A stretch of 64,000 bases of DNA from assembly GCF_947503415.1 (NCBI RefSeq), contig NZ_CANNDS010000005.1:247165-311164 (forward strand), written 5' to 3'. This DNA is from an uncultured Tateyamaria sp. GTDB taxonomy: Bacteria > Pseudomonadota > Alphaproteobacteria > Rhodobacterales > Rhodobacteraceae. The position numbers and the translations under genes were made by a program. This document shows, one piece after another, positions 50,523 through 58,851 of the stretch (within the stretch, counting starts at the first letter, position 1; each line of letters opens with the position of its first letter). A model generated the notes under the pieces. It made no database searches, was not told the DNA's origin, and saw only the letters and a list, made by a program, of their open reading frames with translations.

Positions 50523-51481
50523 AGACCGATCCCATACAGCCGGAACGTCGGCCGCCCGGTCAGCTCCCGCGCGACGCCCAGCTCGACCAAACGGTCGCAG
50601 AACCGCCGCGCGGCCCGATCCGTCATCGGGATGGTCGTGCCTTGGATCATTGGCGAGAGCATCGCCGATGGCGCGACGGCATCCTCGGACAGAAATAGGG
50701 CCGCTGCAACCTCCGATCCTTTTGCCCGCAGCTTCGGGGCTATCTTTTGGAGCGCCGCTGCTCTGGCCGCAAGGTCGCGCGCCTGCCGGATTGTGTCCTC
50801 GATGGTGACCAACAGGCTCGCCTGAACTTTGAAGTCTGCCCCCTGCCCTCCCGCCGCCAGATCCCGCAACACCGCCTTGGTAAGATGCCGCGCCGTGATC
50901 GGAAGAAGAGATGGCAAATTCAAGGTACGTGCCAGAACCACATCACTGAGTAGGCATGCCACCCTTTCGGCGCGATCGTCCGCCTCCAGGACGGTGCGCA
51001 TCACGCCAACGGCACCCGCCAGCGGCCCCTGGGTTTTGGCACGCGCGGCCGCGCTTTCGATCCAGCCAACGACATCGTCAGCAAAATTCGAACCAACGAG
51101 GTACCCTAGATCGCGATGCCAATCCTTGTTGTTCAATCGAAGCTTTGCGCCCTCCCGCCAGAACGCCAGCAGATCGCCATCGGGGCCGCGAGCCTCTCCG
51201 GGCGGCGTCAGGTGATAGGCATCGCGGATATCGACCTCACGCACCATGCGCCCTTCCAGTTTTGACGTCACCGTCGCGGCTTTCAGCGCCAACCGGTTCG
51301 CCAATAGCTTCGCCGGCACGCCGTACCGCGGATCAGAGACCAACGCATCCAGCACCGTCAGCGCTGCCCCAGACCGAAATACCACAGTTTCAAGGGTATC
51401 TGCACGTCCTGAGGTGACCCAAGCCGGCAACTTCGATAGGGTCATCAAGTCGTCAGCGATGGCTGTGGGCTGATAGGTCAT
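50519..51481 (-). CDS. DUF1403 protein
   Basis: A 320-residue protein of the DUF1403 family, mostly helical (LPAWVTSGRADTLETVVFRSG at the N-terminus; ALTVLDALV; RAARRFCDRLVELGVARELTGR at the end). It is a typical plasmid neighbour of ScpB-like genes in Rhodobacteraceae. The function is unknown. No strong Shine-Dalgarno is seen at the ATG; the gene is divergent from the tyrosine recombinase at 51608. Confidence 0.82.
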   Translation of the reverse strand: MTYQPTAIADDLMTLSKLPAWVTSGRADTLETVVFRSGAALTVLDALVSDPRYGVPAKLLANRLALKAATVTSKLEGRMVREVDIRDAYHLTPPGEARGPDGDLLAFWREGAKLRLNNKDWHRDLGYLVGSNFADDVVGWIESAAARAKTQGPLAGAVGVMRTVLEADDRAERVACLLSDVVLARTLNLPSLLPITARHLTKAVLRDLAAGGQGADFKVQASLLVTIEDTIRQARDLAARAAALQKIAPKLRAKGSEVAAALFLSEDAVAPSAMLSPMIQGTTIPMTDRAARRFCDRLVELGVARELTGRPTFRLYGIGL

Positions 51482-51557
51482 GCCACCACACTATCCTATC
51501 GCGGCGCTTTCGACTACCATATAGTGTATAAACCGCCCCACCCTGTTGATCTCAATT

Positions 51558-51586
51558 ATGTCCAATAAGTTTGCATTATCGGACGT
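51558..51586. other. dif-like recombination site candidate
   Basis: ATGTCCAATAA, 7 nt (GTTTGCA), TTATCGGACGT: 11-bp arms that pair at 9 of 11 positions, with ATAA / TTAT adjacent to the centre, the layout of XerC/XerD dif and cer core sites. It lies 22 bp upstream of a tyrosine recombinase gene and could be its crossover site for plasmid multimer resolution. Confidence 0.55.
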
Positions 51587-51607
51587 AAAAAGAGTACGCT
51601 CAGAAAC

Positions 51608-52726
51608 ATGAGCAAACCGCCAGAAATCACGCCCACAGATGCCGAGATATCGGGCTCAGCGTCCAAGGATGCGACCAGCGAAGACGAGCGCGATGAGAGC
51701 GAACCTGGTGCCGAGGATACGATCGCCCTGCCCTCCGATATCGCAGGTTCGGGCACGCTGGACCGTCTGGTCGAGACCGCAAAAGACTATGCCCGGAGCG
51801 CCGCCTCGGACAACACCCTGAAAGCCTACAAGGCGGACTGGACCCACTTCTCCCGCTGGTGCCGCATGCGCGGGTCTGAGCCGCTGCCGCCTGCGCCGGA
51901 TCTGATCGGATTGTATCTCGCCGACCTGGCTTCGGCCGAGGGCCCCTCCCCTGCCCTATCGGTTTCCACGATCGAACGCCGCCTGTCCGGTCTTGCCTGG
52001 AACTGCGCACAGCGCGGTTTCACCTTGGATCGCAAGGACCGCCACATCGCCACGGTGCTGGCCGGGATCAAACGGAAACACGCGCGGCCGCCGGTTCAGA
52101 AAGAGGCCATTCTCCCCGGAGATATCCTCGCCATGGTCGCCACCCTTGGGTTCGACCTGCGAGGCCTGCGCGACCGGGCGATCCTGCTCCTCGGATATGC
52201 CGGAGGACTGCGCCGCTCCGAGATTGTCAGCTTGGATGTCGGCAAGAACGACACGCCGGACTCAGGCGGGTGGATTGAAATCCTCGACGAGGGCGCCGTG
52301 CTCACGCTGAACGCCAAGACCGGCTGGCGCGAGGTCGAAATCGGCCGCGGATCGTCTGACTCCACCTGTCCTGTCCATGCACTCGGGCAATGGCTTCACT
52401 TCGGACGCATCGACTTCGGGCCGGCGTTCGTCCGCACTTCGCGGGACGGAAAGAAAGCCCTCGAGAGCCGCCTGTCCGACAAGCACGTCGCCCGCTTGAT
52501 CAAATCCACTGTCCTGAAGAGCGGTATCCGCGCCGATCTGCCCGAAGGTGAGCGCCTCGCGCTGTTCTCGGGCCATTCCCTGCGCGCCGGGCTCGCCAGC
52601 TCCGCAGAAGTCGACGAACGCCATGTCCAGAAGCAGCTCGGACATGCCTCGGCCGAAATGACCCGTCGGTACCAGCGTCGCCGGGACCGGTTCCGGGTGA
52701 ACCTCACAAAAGCAGCGGGGCTCTGA
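51608..52726 (+). CDS. tyrosine recombinase / integrase
   Basis: A 372-residue tyrosine recombinase. After a variable acidic N-terminus, residues ~55-155 are a core-binding domain (ASDNTLKAYKADWTHFSRWC); the catalytic domain has Arg in GGLRRSEIVSL, H-x-x-R in GHSLRAG, His in LGHASAEMTRRYQ and the tyrosine in the same segment. Similar recombinases on plasmids resolve multimers. A dif-like site lies just upstream. It faces convergent ParE. Confidence 0.92.
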   Translation: MSKPPEITPTDAEISGSASKDATSEDERDESEPGAEDTIALPSDIAGSGTLDRLVETAKDYARSAASDNTLKAYKADWTHFSRWCRMRGSEPLPPAPDLIGLYLADLASAEGPSPALSVSTIERRLSGLAWNCAQRGFTLDRKDRHIATVLAGIKRKHARPPVQKEAILPGDILAMVATLGFDLRGLRDRAILLLGYAGGLRRSEIVSLDVGKNDTPDSGGWIEILDEGAVLTLNAKTGWREVEIGRGSSDSTCPVHALGQWLHFGRIDFGPAFVRTSRDGKKALESRLSDKHVARLIKSTVLKSGIRADLPEGERLALFSGHSLRAGLASSAEVDERHVQKQLGHASAEMTRRYQRRRDRFRVNLTKAAGL

Positions 52727-52732
52727 ACGTGG

Positions 52733-53077
52733 TCAGCCCTCCCCGCCCTTAAGCGCCGTCAGCGCCGCGACGTGACGGGGCAAATCACTCCGGGAATGCA
52801 AAATATCCACGATGATGACCTCGTCCGGCCGATTCAGAAAAATCAGGAAGTGCTCCCCTGCCCTGATGAACCGAAGATCCTCGGCACCATCGACCAGGAC
52901 CGAGCACCTTCGGCTGTACGCCTGGCCCTGCAAAACCGCCTCACACCGCGCGAGCAGTTCTGCTTCGTAGATCTCCGCCTGACGCGGACCGAAATTCTCG
53001 ATGGTCCACCGGGCGATCTCGACCAGCTGGCTTCCGCGCGACGCGTCAGCCGGAAGGATCGGCTCATGAGGTGGCAC
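52733..53077 (-). CDS. parE: ParE/RelE-family toxin
   Basis: A 114-residue toxin of the ParE/RelE superfamily: LVEIARWTIENFGPRQAEIYEAEL at the N-terminus, LRFIRAGEHFLIF and IIVDILHSRSDL at the C-terminus fit the family. ParE poisons DNA gyrase. The GTG at 53077 was chosen because it gives the usual N-terminal length and overlaps the antitoxin by 14 bp; the frame is open further upstream but would run into the antitoxin. Likely stabilises the plasmid. Confidence 0.85.
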   Translation of the reverse strand: MPPHEPILPADASRGSQLVEIARWTIENFGPRQAEIYEAELLARCEAVLQGQAYSRRCSVLVDGAEDLRFIRAGEHFLIFLNRPDEVIIVDILHSRSDLPRHVAALTALKGGEG

Positions 53078-53321
53078 GTGCTTTCGCAAAGGCGCGGCGC
53101 ACCGCATCGGGCCCACTCCCGTCGGCCAGGTCACCGCTTTCCGCCTGTTGAAGTCCTTCAAGCAGCCCTTTCCGAATACCCGCAAGCTCGGCCTCTTCTT
53201 GCTCGAGCAACCGCAAACCAGCGCGCATTGCCTCGCTCACATTCTGGTACCGACCGGAAGCCACCAAAGCCTGAACCAGTTCATCCTGGGTCTCCGTGAG
53301 AACCACATTACGTGTGACCAT
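53064..53321 (-). CDS. parD: ParD-family antitoxin
   Basis: An 85-residue antitoxin with a ribbon-helix-helix N-terminus (NVVLTETQDELVQALVASGRY) followed by NVSEAMRAGLRLLEQEE, the typical ParD pattern, and a flexible toxin-binding C-terminus. It is first in the parDE operon and probably represses it. Located between repC and the integrase, i.e. within the plasmid stability region. Confidence 0.9.
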   Translation of the reverse strand: MVTRNVVLTETQDELVQALVASGRYQNVSEAMRAGLRLLEQEEAELAGIRKGLLEGLQQAESGDLADGSGPDAVRRAFAKARATS

Positions 53322-53375
53322 GACAAACCCTCCGCGTTGGCAATATATGCCAGTGGCTTTCCGCGATCAACGTCC

Positions 53376-54665
53376 TCACGCCGCCTGTCCGCTCAACCGG
53401 CCGTAGAAACTACGCTCCAGATGCAACTCCCCCGCCCCGGCTTTTTCGGTCATGCCGCGCAGATATCCACCCGCCGACGCCACTTCGCCCTTGGCATGCT
53501 TGTCAAAGACCAACGCCATCGCCGCGGCGGCCATCTGTTTGCCCATAACCTCCTGCGCCGCCAGCCAAGCATGGTCCGAGATCCCAATGATCTTCTTCAG
53601 ATCACCGGCAATCCTGTACAGATCACCCCAGTCCCTCAGGTATCCGCCCATGTTTCGTGCCCAAAACGCGAATTCCGGACAGGCCTGCATGACGGTCGCC
53701 ACATCCACAGCCACGCCTCGGGCCGGTTTTGCCCCCTCTGCCGCCTCCCCTTCCCGTTCCGACCTCTCAACCGGCACCACGGTCGATCTTTCGGGTGCCA
53801 CGCCCGCCGCTTGCTCAGTTTCTGAGCGATTACTAGTTACAGGATTGAGTTGATTTGTAGTTAGTATATGAGGGTCGGAATTGACCTCCTTGGGGTCCAT
53901 TTCTTGAGTCTTGTCACTGATCTGTGCTTCGTTTGATACCGGGTTTTCCACAACTTTATCCGCGCGAACAGATTTGAGATAGGCCTGCTCGACGCGCTGT
54001 TGCAACTCAGTGAACCAGCCGAGAATTTGCTCGAGCGTCTCGGAGGCCGCATTGGTGCGTGGAAGACGGGTCAGAAGACTGTCGAAGAGCTCCAGATACC
54101 GCGCCCAGGCGCCGCTGAGCGCGTTTTGAAGGGCCGCCTCGATCCGCGCCCGGATCATCCGCCGTGCCACGGTGATCTGACGCTTCAGACGCTGGCAGAG
54201 CGCGCGCTCGACCTGGATGTGTCCATAGAGCTCAGTGAACTCCTCCACACGGGCCGCCATGGGCGACAGATCAAAGCCATAGGCCTCGATGATGTGCCCA
54301 TCCGGGTTCCGCCTGCCCCAGCGTTTGCCATTGGGGCTGTCCTTGAACGCGATCACACCGACTTCGGCCAGGCGCCTTGCATGTCGCTTCAGGGCCGACA
54401 GAGAAAAGCCCGTCTGCTCCATAAGGTAAGCGTTCGAGGCCCAGACGATCGGCCGCCGGCGCGCCTCCCAATCCTGGGGCTGCGTGAACGCCCCGAGTGT
54501 ATCAAGGAGCATCAGATCGCTTGCCTTCAGCCCGATATGCGCGCCAACGCGCTTCACGGCCACGAATGCCTCGTTTTTGGGTATAGATTTATGTTCACCG
54601 GCTTGAGCGAGCTGTTCAGCTACGCCAAGACCCGGTGTCGGCTTGCGCCAACCTGTTTGTGTCAT
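53376..54665 (-). CDS. repC: RepC plasmid replication initiator
   Basis: A 429-residue RepC, the initiator of repABC plasmids. The N-terminal domain (SDLMLLDTLGAF, TGFSLSALKRHARRLAEVGVI) has winged-helix features and the C-terminal ~110 residues match the RepC C-terminal domain (FAFWARNMGGYLRDWGDLYRIA...GISDHAW). The origin usually lies within repC. AGGAGG stands 12 bp before the ATG. Downstream of repB on the same strand with a 215-bp gap that holds an antisense RNA candidate. Confidence 0.93.
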   Translation of the reverse strand: MTQTGWRKPTPGLGVAEQLAQAGEHKSIPKNEAFVAVKRVGAHIGLKASDLMLLDTLGAFTQPQDWEARRRPIVWASNAYLMEQTGFSLSALKRHARRLAEVGVIAFKDSPNGKRWGRRNPDGHIIEAYGFDLSPMAARVEEFTELYGHIQVERALCQRLKRQITVARRMIRARIEAALQNALSGAWARYLELFDSLLTRLPRTNAASETLEQILGWFTELQQRVEQAYLKSVRADKVVENPVSNEAQISDKTQEMDPKEVNSDPHILTTNQLNPVTSNRSETEQAAGVAPERSTVVPVERSEREGEAAEGAKPARGVAVDVATVMQACPEFAFWARNMGGYLRDWGDLYRIAGDLKKIIGISDHAWLAAQEVMGKQMAAAAMALVFDKHAKGEVASAGGYLRGMTEKAGAGELHLERSFYGRLSGQAA

Positions 54666-54729
54666 GCCTGTATTTCACCTCCTGTTTTGTGGAGGCAAAA
54701 GAAACCCGTTCGCTCAGAAGCGTTCATCG

Positions 54730-54758
54730 TTGACAGAGATTCATGAGAGACTTATCTT
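54730..54758 (+). promoter_or_regulatory. promoter of antisense RNA
   Basis: TTGACA, 17 nt, TATCTT on the + strand, opposite to the repABC operon, within the repB-repC gap. Spacing and sequence are close to the sigma-70 consensus. Confidence 0.6.
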
Positions 54759-54764
54759 GATGGC

Positions 54765-54822
54765 GACCAAACCGATAAGATCAGCTCTCAGGCCCTCAGC
54801 TTGGGTGCTTTTCTTTTGCCTT
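54765..54822 (+). ncRNA. probable repABC countertranscript RNA
   Basis: In repABC plasmids a small antisense RNA from the repB-repC gap represses repC. Here a + strand promoter at 54730 is followed ~60 nt later by a GGCCC...GGGTGC hairpin-like stretch and a T-rich run (TTTTCTTTT) ending about 54822. The exact ends are estimated. Confidence 0.5.
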
Positions 54823-54880
54823 TAGGTCACTTGTTCGTCCTCTTGCTCGTTGCCTCAATACAGAGATGCCTTTCAAGGGA

Positions 54881-55897
54881 TCACTCCTTTGACGGCTCCT
54901 CCTTGTTCTTGCTCAAGTACTCCGCGATCAGGTCGCTCAGTTCCTCGAGTTGAATCTTACTGATCGGCACACCCGACGCCTTAACCGAAAGACTCCCGTT
55001 TGCCGACGTTAGCGTTAGGTTGCGATTGCCCACTTTGCGCTTTGCAGTGAACTTCTTTGCTGTTTTCTTAGCAGGCGTTTTGGGCTTGGACTCAAGGCTT
55101 GCCATCGCGACCTGAAGGTCCCGGAAACTCATTTCATAGGCGTTCTTGAACGTGTTCAAGATTTCGTCTTTCGAAGCGAAAACTGCGCGCGCGCGGGACA
55201 CGATGCTCTCATGAACACCAATGCGTGAGGCAAATGCAACTGCGGTCAGCTTCTCTCCCGCTTCCTTCAACGCATTGTACATTTCACCGATAGACAACAG
55301 GCGCTCGAAGGCGCCGAGATTTTCACGGGCCTCGTTTTCTCTGAAGCGCAGAAAAAGCATCTCGAACTGGGCGTTGTTCGCTGAGCGCAGTTCAGGGGGA
55401 GCGAGGATCGCTCGGAGCTTCCGATTGAGTTGCACCGACGCTGCGTGTCGACGCCGTCCGGTCAACAGGATGAACGGCACATGATCCGCGTCTGTCGGAT
55501 CAAGCGGGTCAGGCGTCCAGTTCGGGTCTTCAGGCCAAACGAGTATGGGCGTATCTTGACCATTCGCCTCGATACTCTCGACCAGCGCCTTGAAGGCCTC
55601 TTGTTCCATCCAGTCTTCACGACGGTCGGAACCCAGCGGATCGCTCACTTGGTCGGGGCTCAAGTTGAGTTCATGTCGACCATTTAGAATATCCGCAGCG
55701 AGCTGCTCCCTGCTCTGCTCGACCGCAGCCTGTGACTGTGCAAGCGCTCCGGCTTTCCATGCGCTTCCCGCCCCCTTCAGAGGCTTGGGAACGGCTTCAG
55801 AAGGAGCGGTTATTTCATTATTGTCGTGCTGATGTTTGTCTTCTTTAGACTGGCTGATGGCCTTGGAGACCAAAGACCGTGGGATGCTCCGCTTCAT
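54881..55897 (-). CDS. repB: RepB / ParB-family partition protein
   Basis: A 338-residue RepB. The N-terminal KRSIPRSLVSKAIS is typical of repABC RepB. The ParB domain has QDTPILVWPEDPNWTP and the phosphate-binding motif LLTGRRRHAAS; the middle HTH region includes LTAVAFASRIGVHESIVSRA. It binds parS and forms the partition complex. Its start overlaps the repA stop (4 bp), and a near-palindromic site lies in its coding region. Confidence 0.93.
   Translation of the reverse strand: MKRSIPRSLVSKAISQSKEDKHQHDNNEITAPSEAVPKPLKGAGSAWKAGALAQSQAAVEQSREQLAADILNGRHELNLSPDQVSDPLGSDRREDWMEQEAFKALVESIEANGQDTPILVWPEDPNWTPDPLDPTDADHVPFILLTGRRRHAASVQLNRKLRAILAPPELRSANNAQFEMLFLRFRENEARENLGAFERLLSIGEMYNALKEAGEKLTAVAFASRIGVHESIVSRARAVFASKDEILNTFKNAYEMSFRDLQVAMASLESKPKTPAKKTAKKFTAKRKVGNRNLTLTSANGSLSVKASGVPISKIQLEELSDLIAEYLSKNKEEPSKE
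55145..55160. promoter_or_regulatory. parS-like palindrome inside repB
   Basis: CTTGAACGTGTTCAAG: 7-bp arms CTTGAAC / GTTCAAG around a 2-bp centre. It is identical, apart from one centre base, to the perfect palindrome upstream of repA at 57394-57409. Confidence 0.5.
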
Positions 55898-57249
55898 GCT
55901 GCATCCTCCCCGTCGTCGTCATAGAAGTCATCCATCCAGGCGTTAGCATAGCCGCGCTCCAACCCTGGCCAAAGACGGCTAACGATCGCGTCGTTGACCG
56001 CATCCGCATTCGTTATGAAACGATTGATACCCTTGCGTTTGCCCGGAGTGTCCGGCTCATACTCATAGACGGACTGATAGACGTCCGATGCGTTGGAAAT
56101 TGCGTCGGATCGCAAATAGAAAACGGGCAAGATTTCGGTGGGGCAATGCTCCAACAAGTTGCCGATGTGGTTCAGGTCTTGAGCGTTGGAACGCTGCACT
56201 ATAGTTGGAAGCAGCATATTCGCACCTGAGCCTATCTCGATCCGCTCGTGTGCAAGGATGTGTTGCAGCATACCAAGCAGGCCGGTAACAAAAGTTGAAA
56301 GCGTCGCGATATCAAATCCCTTCATTGTCTGAGGAATGACGAGCGATGAAGAGGCGATCACGTTGTTAAGTTGGAACAGTGTCAATGCGGGCTGATAGTC
56401 GATAATGATGCAGTCCAGCGTCTCCGTCAGAGCACTATCCAATTTTTCGACGTCGACCTTACCGTCCTGAACCAATTCGTTGGGTGCAGTCTGGGGCGGA
56501 TGTCCTTCTTTCCACCGATCGATTGCATCACGAAGATACCGGTAGAAACTCTTTCCAGGCGGCGCTTCGCGCACCAATCGGGCAATTTGAATCTCACCTT
56601 CAGACGTCTCACCATGAGCAGGCAGGAGCCGGAGCCCTGGCCAAGAGGTCTTTAATAGAAAGCCGTCGAGTGTATCCGCGTCGTGGTCAGTGAATGGCGC
56701 CTCGTCAGACTGGAACAGACCGGCAAAATCCACCATGGACGCGGTGTTCTCGTCCGGCATTTGAGGAAGCCCCTCGCCACCTACAAAGTAGAGCGTGATC
56801 GTGCTTTGAGGGTCGGCATCCATGACCCCGACCCGCATGCCGTAGTGCAAGCTGAGATACTGGGCAAAATGGGCGGCACTCAAGCTTTTGGCGGTCCCAC
56901 CTTTTTGGCTTGCAAAAGAAATGACTGGGAGTGGATCGTCCGGCTTTCGCCAAGCCAAGTAGTCGTAGGGTCGTTTCGCCGACGCTGCCAGAAGAGCCCG
57001 CATGAGCATCAATTCTGACAGGGTGAAGACGCGCTCGCGCCCAACGTATTCACCCGCAGGGAAGTCGTCGTTCGCGTTGGCGAACTTCGTAAGGTATTGT
57101 ATGCTGACATTCAGAAAGCGCGAGCACTGGCGCATTGACCAGGTTCGTTTTATCCGCTGCCTTAGCGTCAGTTCCTTATTGACGGCCACCATTGTGCGCT
57201 CAAGCCCGCGCGACAGGTCTGTCAAAAACTGTTCAAGGTTACCGCTCAT
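55894..57249 (-). CDS. repA: RepA / ParA-family partition ATPase
   Basis: A 451-residue RepA. An N-terminal HTH-like region (MRQCSRFLNVSIQYLTKFA) is followed by the ParA ATPase: deviant Walker A KGGTAKS, GVMDADPQST, and DCIIIDYQPAL as Walker A'. It autoregulates repABC and moves plasmid copies with RepB. The ATG at 57249 was chosen; longer frames include implausible residues. The end overlaps repB by 4 bp. A perfect palindrome lies upstream. Confidence 0.93.
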   Translation of the reverse strand: MSGNLEQFLTDLSRGLERTMVAVNKELTLRQRIKRTWSMRQCSRFLNVSIQYLTKFANANDDFPAGEYVGRERVFTLSELMLMRALLAASAKRPYDYLAWRKPDDPLPVISFASQKGGTAKSLSAAHFAQYLSLHYGMRVGVMDADPQSTITLYFVGGEGLPQMPDENTASMVDFAGLFQSDEAPFTDHDADTLDGFLLKTSWPGLRLLPAHGETSEGEIQIARLVREAPPGKSFYRYLRDAIDRWKEGHPPQTAPNELVQDGKVDVEKLDSALTETLDCIIIDYQPALTLFQLNNVIASSSLVIPQTMKGFDIATLSTFVTGLLGMLQHILAHERIEIGSGANMLLPTIVQRSNAQDLNHIGNLLEHCPTEILPVFYLRSDAISNASDVYQSVYEYEPDTPGKRKGINRFITNADAVNDAIVSRLWPGLERGYANAWMDDFYDDDGEDAA

Positions 57250-57392
57250 GATACTGTCCCGACATCGGTTGATTCCGAGTTCGACTCGATTCTGCCTCGA
57301 TAGTAGCATCATTTCGGCGGAAAGATAAAGATACCACACGCATAGACGGCTTGAGGCGTTTATTTGAGGGCATCCCACATCAAATTTGCGTT

Positions 57393-57410
57393 TCTTGAAC
57401 GCGTTCAAGA
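57393..57410. promoter_or_regulatory. perfect 18-bp parS/operator-like palindrome
   Basis: TCTTGAACGCGTTCAAGA, fully self-complementary, 144 bp upstream of repA. A near copy is inside repB. In repABC systems such palindromes upstream of repA or within the cassette serve as parS for RepB. Confidence 0.6.
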
Positions 57411-57968
57411 TTCAGTTCAGATGACGGGCGAGGGCAGGGCGCTGTCAAACCTTGGTGGATGGCTTTTACCTCCCGAGGCCGACGATGCGAGTAATCCTTA
57501 AACCGCTCTTCGGATCCCGCCTGCAATCGCGGGCCACCAGCAAAAGCTCGCGATCACAGGAGCTGCATTAAGTTCCATCACTAAGAACCTGTCCAAATTG
57601 CCCTCGAAGGAGTTCGCTGTAAAAAGCGGCAACACGGTCGCGGGGCAGGGGAGCGACACCTTAGTGACCCCTACCGGTGTCAGGAAGAGAAGTATCGCCA
57701 TAATCTTCTTGGGCCTCGAAAGAGTCGGTCAAAGTGCGTCTGATAGACTTTAGTGGCAGCGAACAAGAATGCTGCGCGGCACGCTCGTTGACTTCAGACA
57801 TTGCCACACGGCACTCGTGAAGGCAGGAACGCGGACGAGGACGAAACCGCTCTCGCGGTATTGGCGCTTGAGGTGAGTGAAACGCGCTGATCGGGGCGCA
57901 GCGATTTGGTAGATGGGCGCGCCTGTCGGACGATTGGGACCTTCTCAATCAGATGACAGGAGGTTTCC
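57411..57968. other. gene-free stretch between repA and IS91 element, 558 bp
   Basis: Short frames here (such as one at 57498-57701 on the - strand) lack Shine-Dalgarno sites and protein-like sequence. It likely holds further repA regulatory DNA and the left end of the IS91-type element, which I cannot place exactly. Confidence 0.4.
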
Positions 57969-58841
57969 ATGTCCGATCAACATGTCCCCGCTTTGCGCCG
58001 GCGGTTTCTCGAAGATATGCGCATCAAGGGTCTGCAGCCGAAGACGCAGACCATGTACCTGCGGGCGATGCGCGACTTAACGCAATTTCTGGGCCGTTCG
58101 CCCGACACGGCGACACCTGAGGATCTGCGCGCCTTTCAACTCGACATGAAGGAGAAGGGCGTCGGCGCACCTACCTTCAACAACCGGCTGAGCGTCCTCG
58201 GCTTCTTCTTCTCGGTGACCTGCGCGCGTGGGGAGATGAAGCGCCACATGCGTTATCAGCGTCTGGCGAAGAAGATCCCGGTGGTGCTGAGTGCCGAGGA
58301 GGTCACCCGTATTCTCGAAGTCGCCCCTGGGCCTGGCCTCAAGTACCGGGCCGCCTTCAGCGTGGCCTATGGCGGCGGCCTTCGAGCCAGTGAAGTGACC
58401 CATCTGCGTGTGCCTGACATCGACAGCGATCGGATGCTGATCCGCGTCGATCAGGGAAAGGGCCGCAAAGATCGTCACGTGATGCTGTCGCCTAGCCTTC
58501 TGCAGCTCTTGCGCGACTATTATCGCGAAGCCCGTCCCGCAGGCTGGCTCTTTCCCGCTCGCAACCGGGTCGACCCGATCTCTACCCGGCAGTTCAACCG
58601 CGCGTTTGGGGCGGCTTGCGACTTCGCCGAGATCAAAAAGAAGGTGTCACCCCACACCCTGCGGCACAGCTTTGCCACTCACCTGCTGGAGGGCGGGACC
58701 GACATCCGTGTCATCCAGGTTCTGTTGGGTCATGCCAAGCTGGAGACCACAACGATCTATACCAAGGTGGCGACCAAGACGATCCAGAGTGTGACCAGCC
58801 CGCTTGATCTTCTGGTGCGACGGGAGGCTGGGTCCGGCTGA
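57969..58841 (+). CDS. IS91-associated tyrosine recombinase
   Basis: A 290-residue complete tyrosine recombinase. Core-binding domain about residues 8-95 (RRFLEDMRIKGLQPKTQTMYL); catalytic Arg in GGLRASEVTHL, HTLRHSF (H-x-x-R), LLGHAKLETTTIYTKV with His and Tyr. GGAGG precedes the start. Such integrases pair with IS91 transposases; their role in transposition is unclear. Confidence 0.9.
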   Translation: MSDQHVPALRRRFLEDMRIKGLQPKTQTMYLRAMRDLTQFLGRSPDTATPEDLRAFQLDMKEKGVGAPTFNNRLSVLGFFFSVTCARGEMKRHMRYQRLAKKIPVVLSAEEVTRILEVAPGPGLKYRAAFSVAYGGGLRASEVTHLRVPDIDSDRMLIRVDQGKGRKDRHVMLSPSLLQLLRDYYREARPAGWLFPARNRVDPISTRQFNRAFGAACDFAEIKKKVSPHTLRHSFATHLLEGGTDIRVIQVLLGHAKLETTTIYTKVATKTIQSVTSPLDLLVRREAGSG

Positions 58842-58851
58842 TCCCGGTCCT

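Noticed and set aside
57498..57701. 67-codon - strand ORF near the IS91 element
   Set aside because: No RBS or family; GC-rich chance frame.
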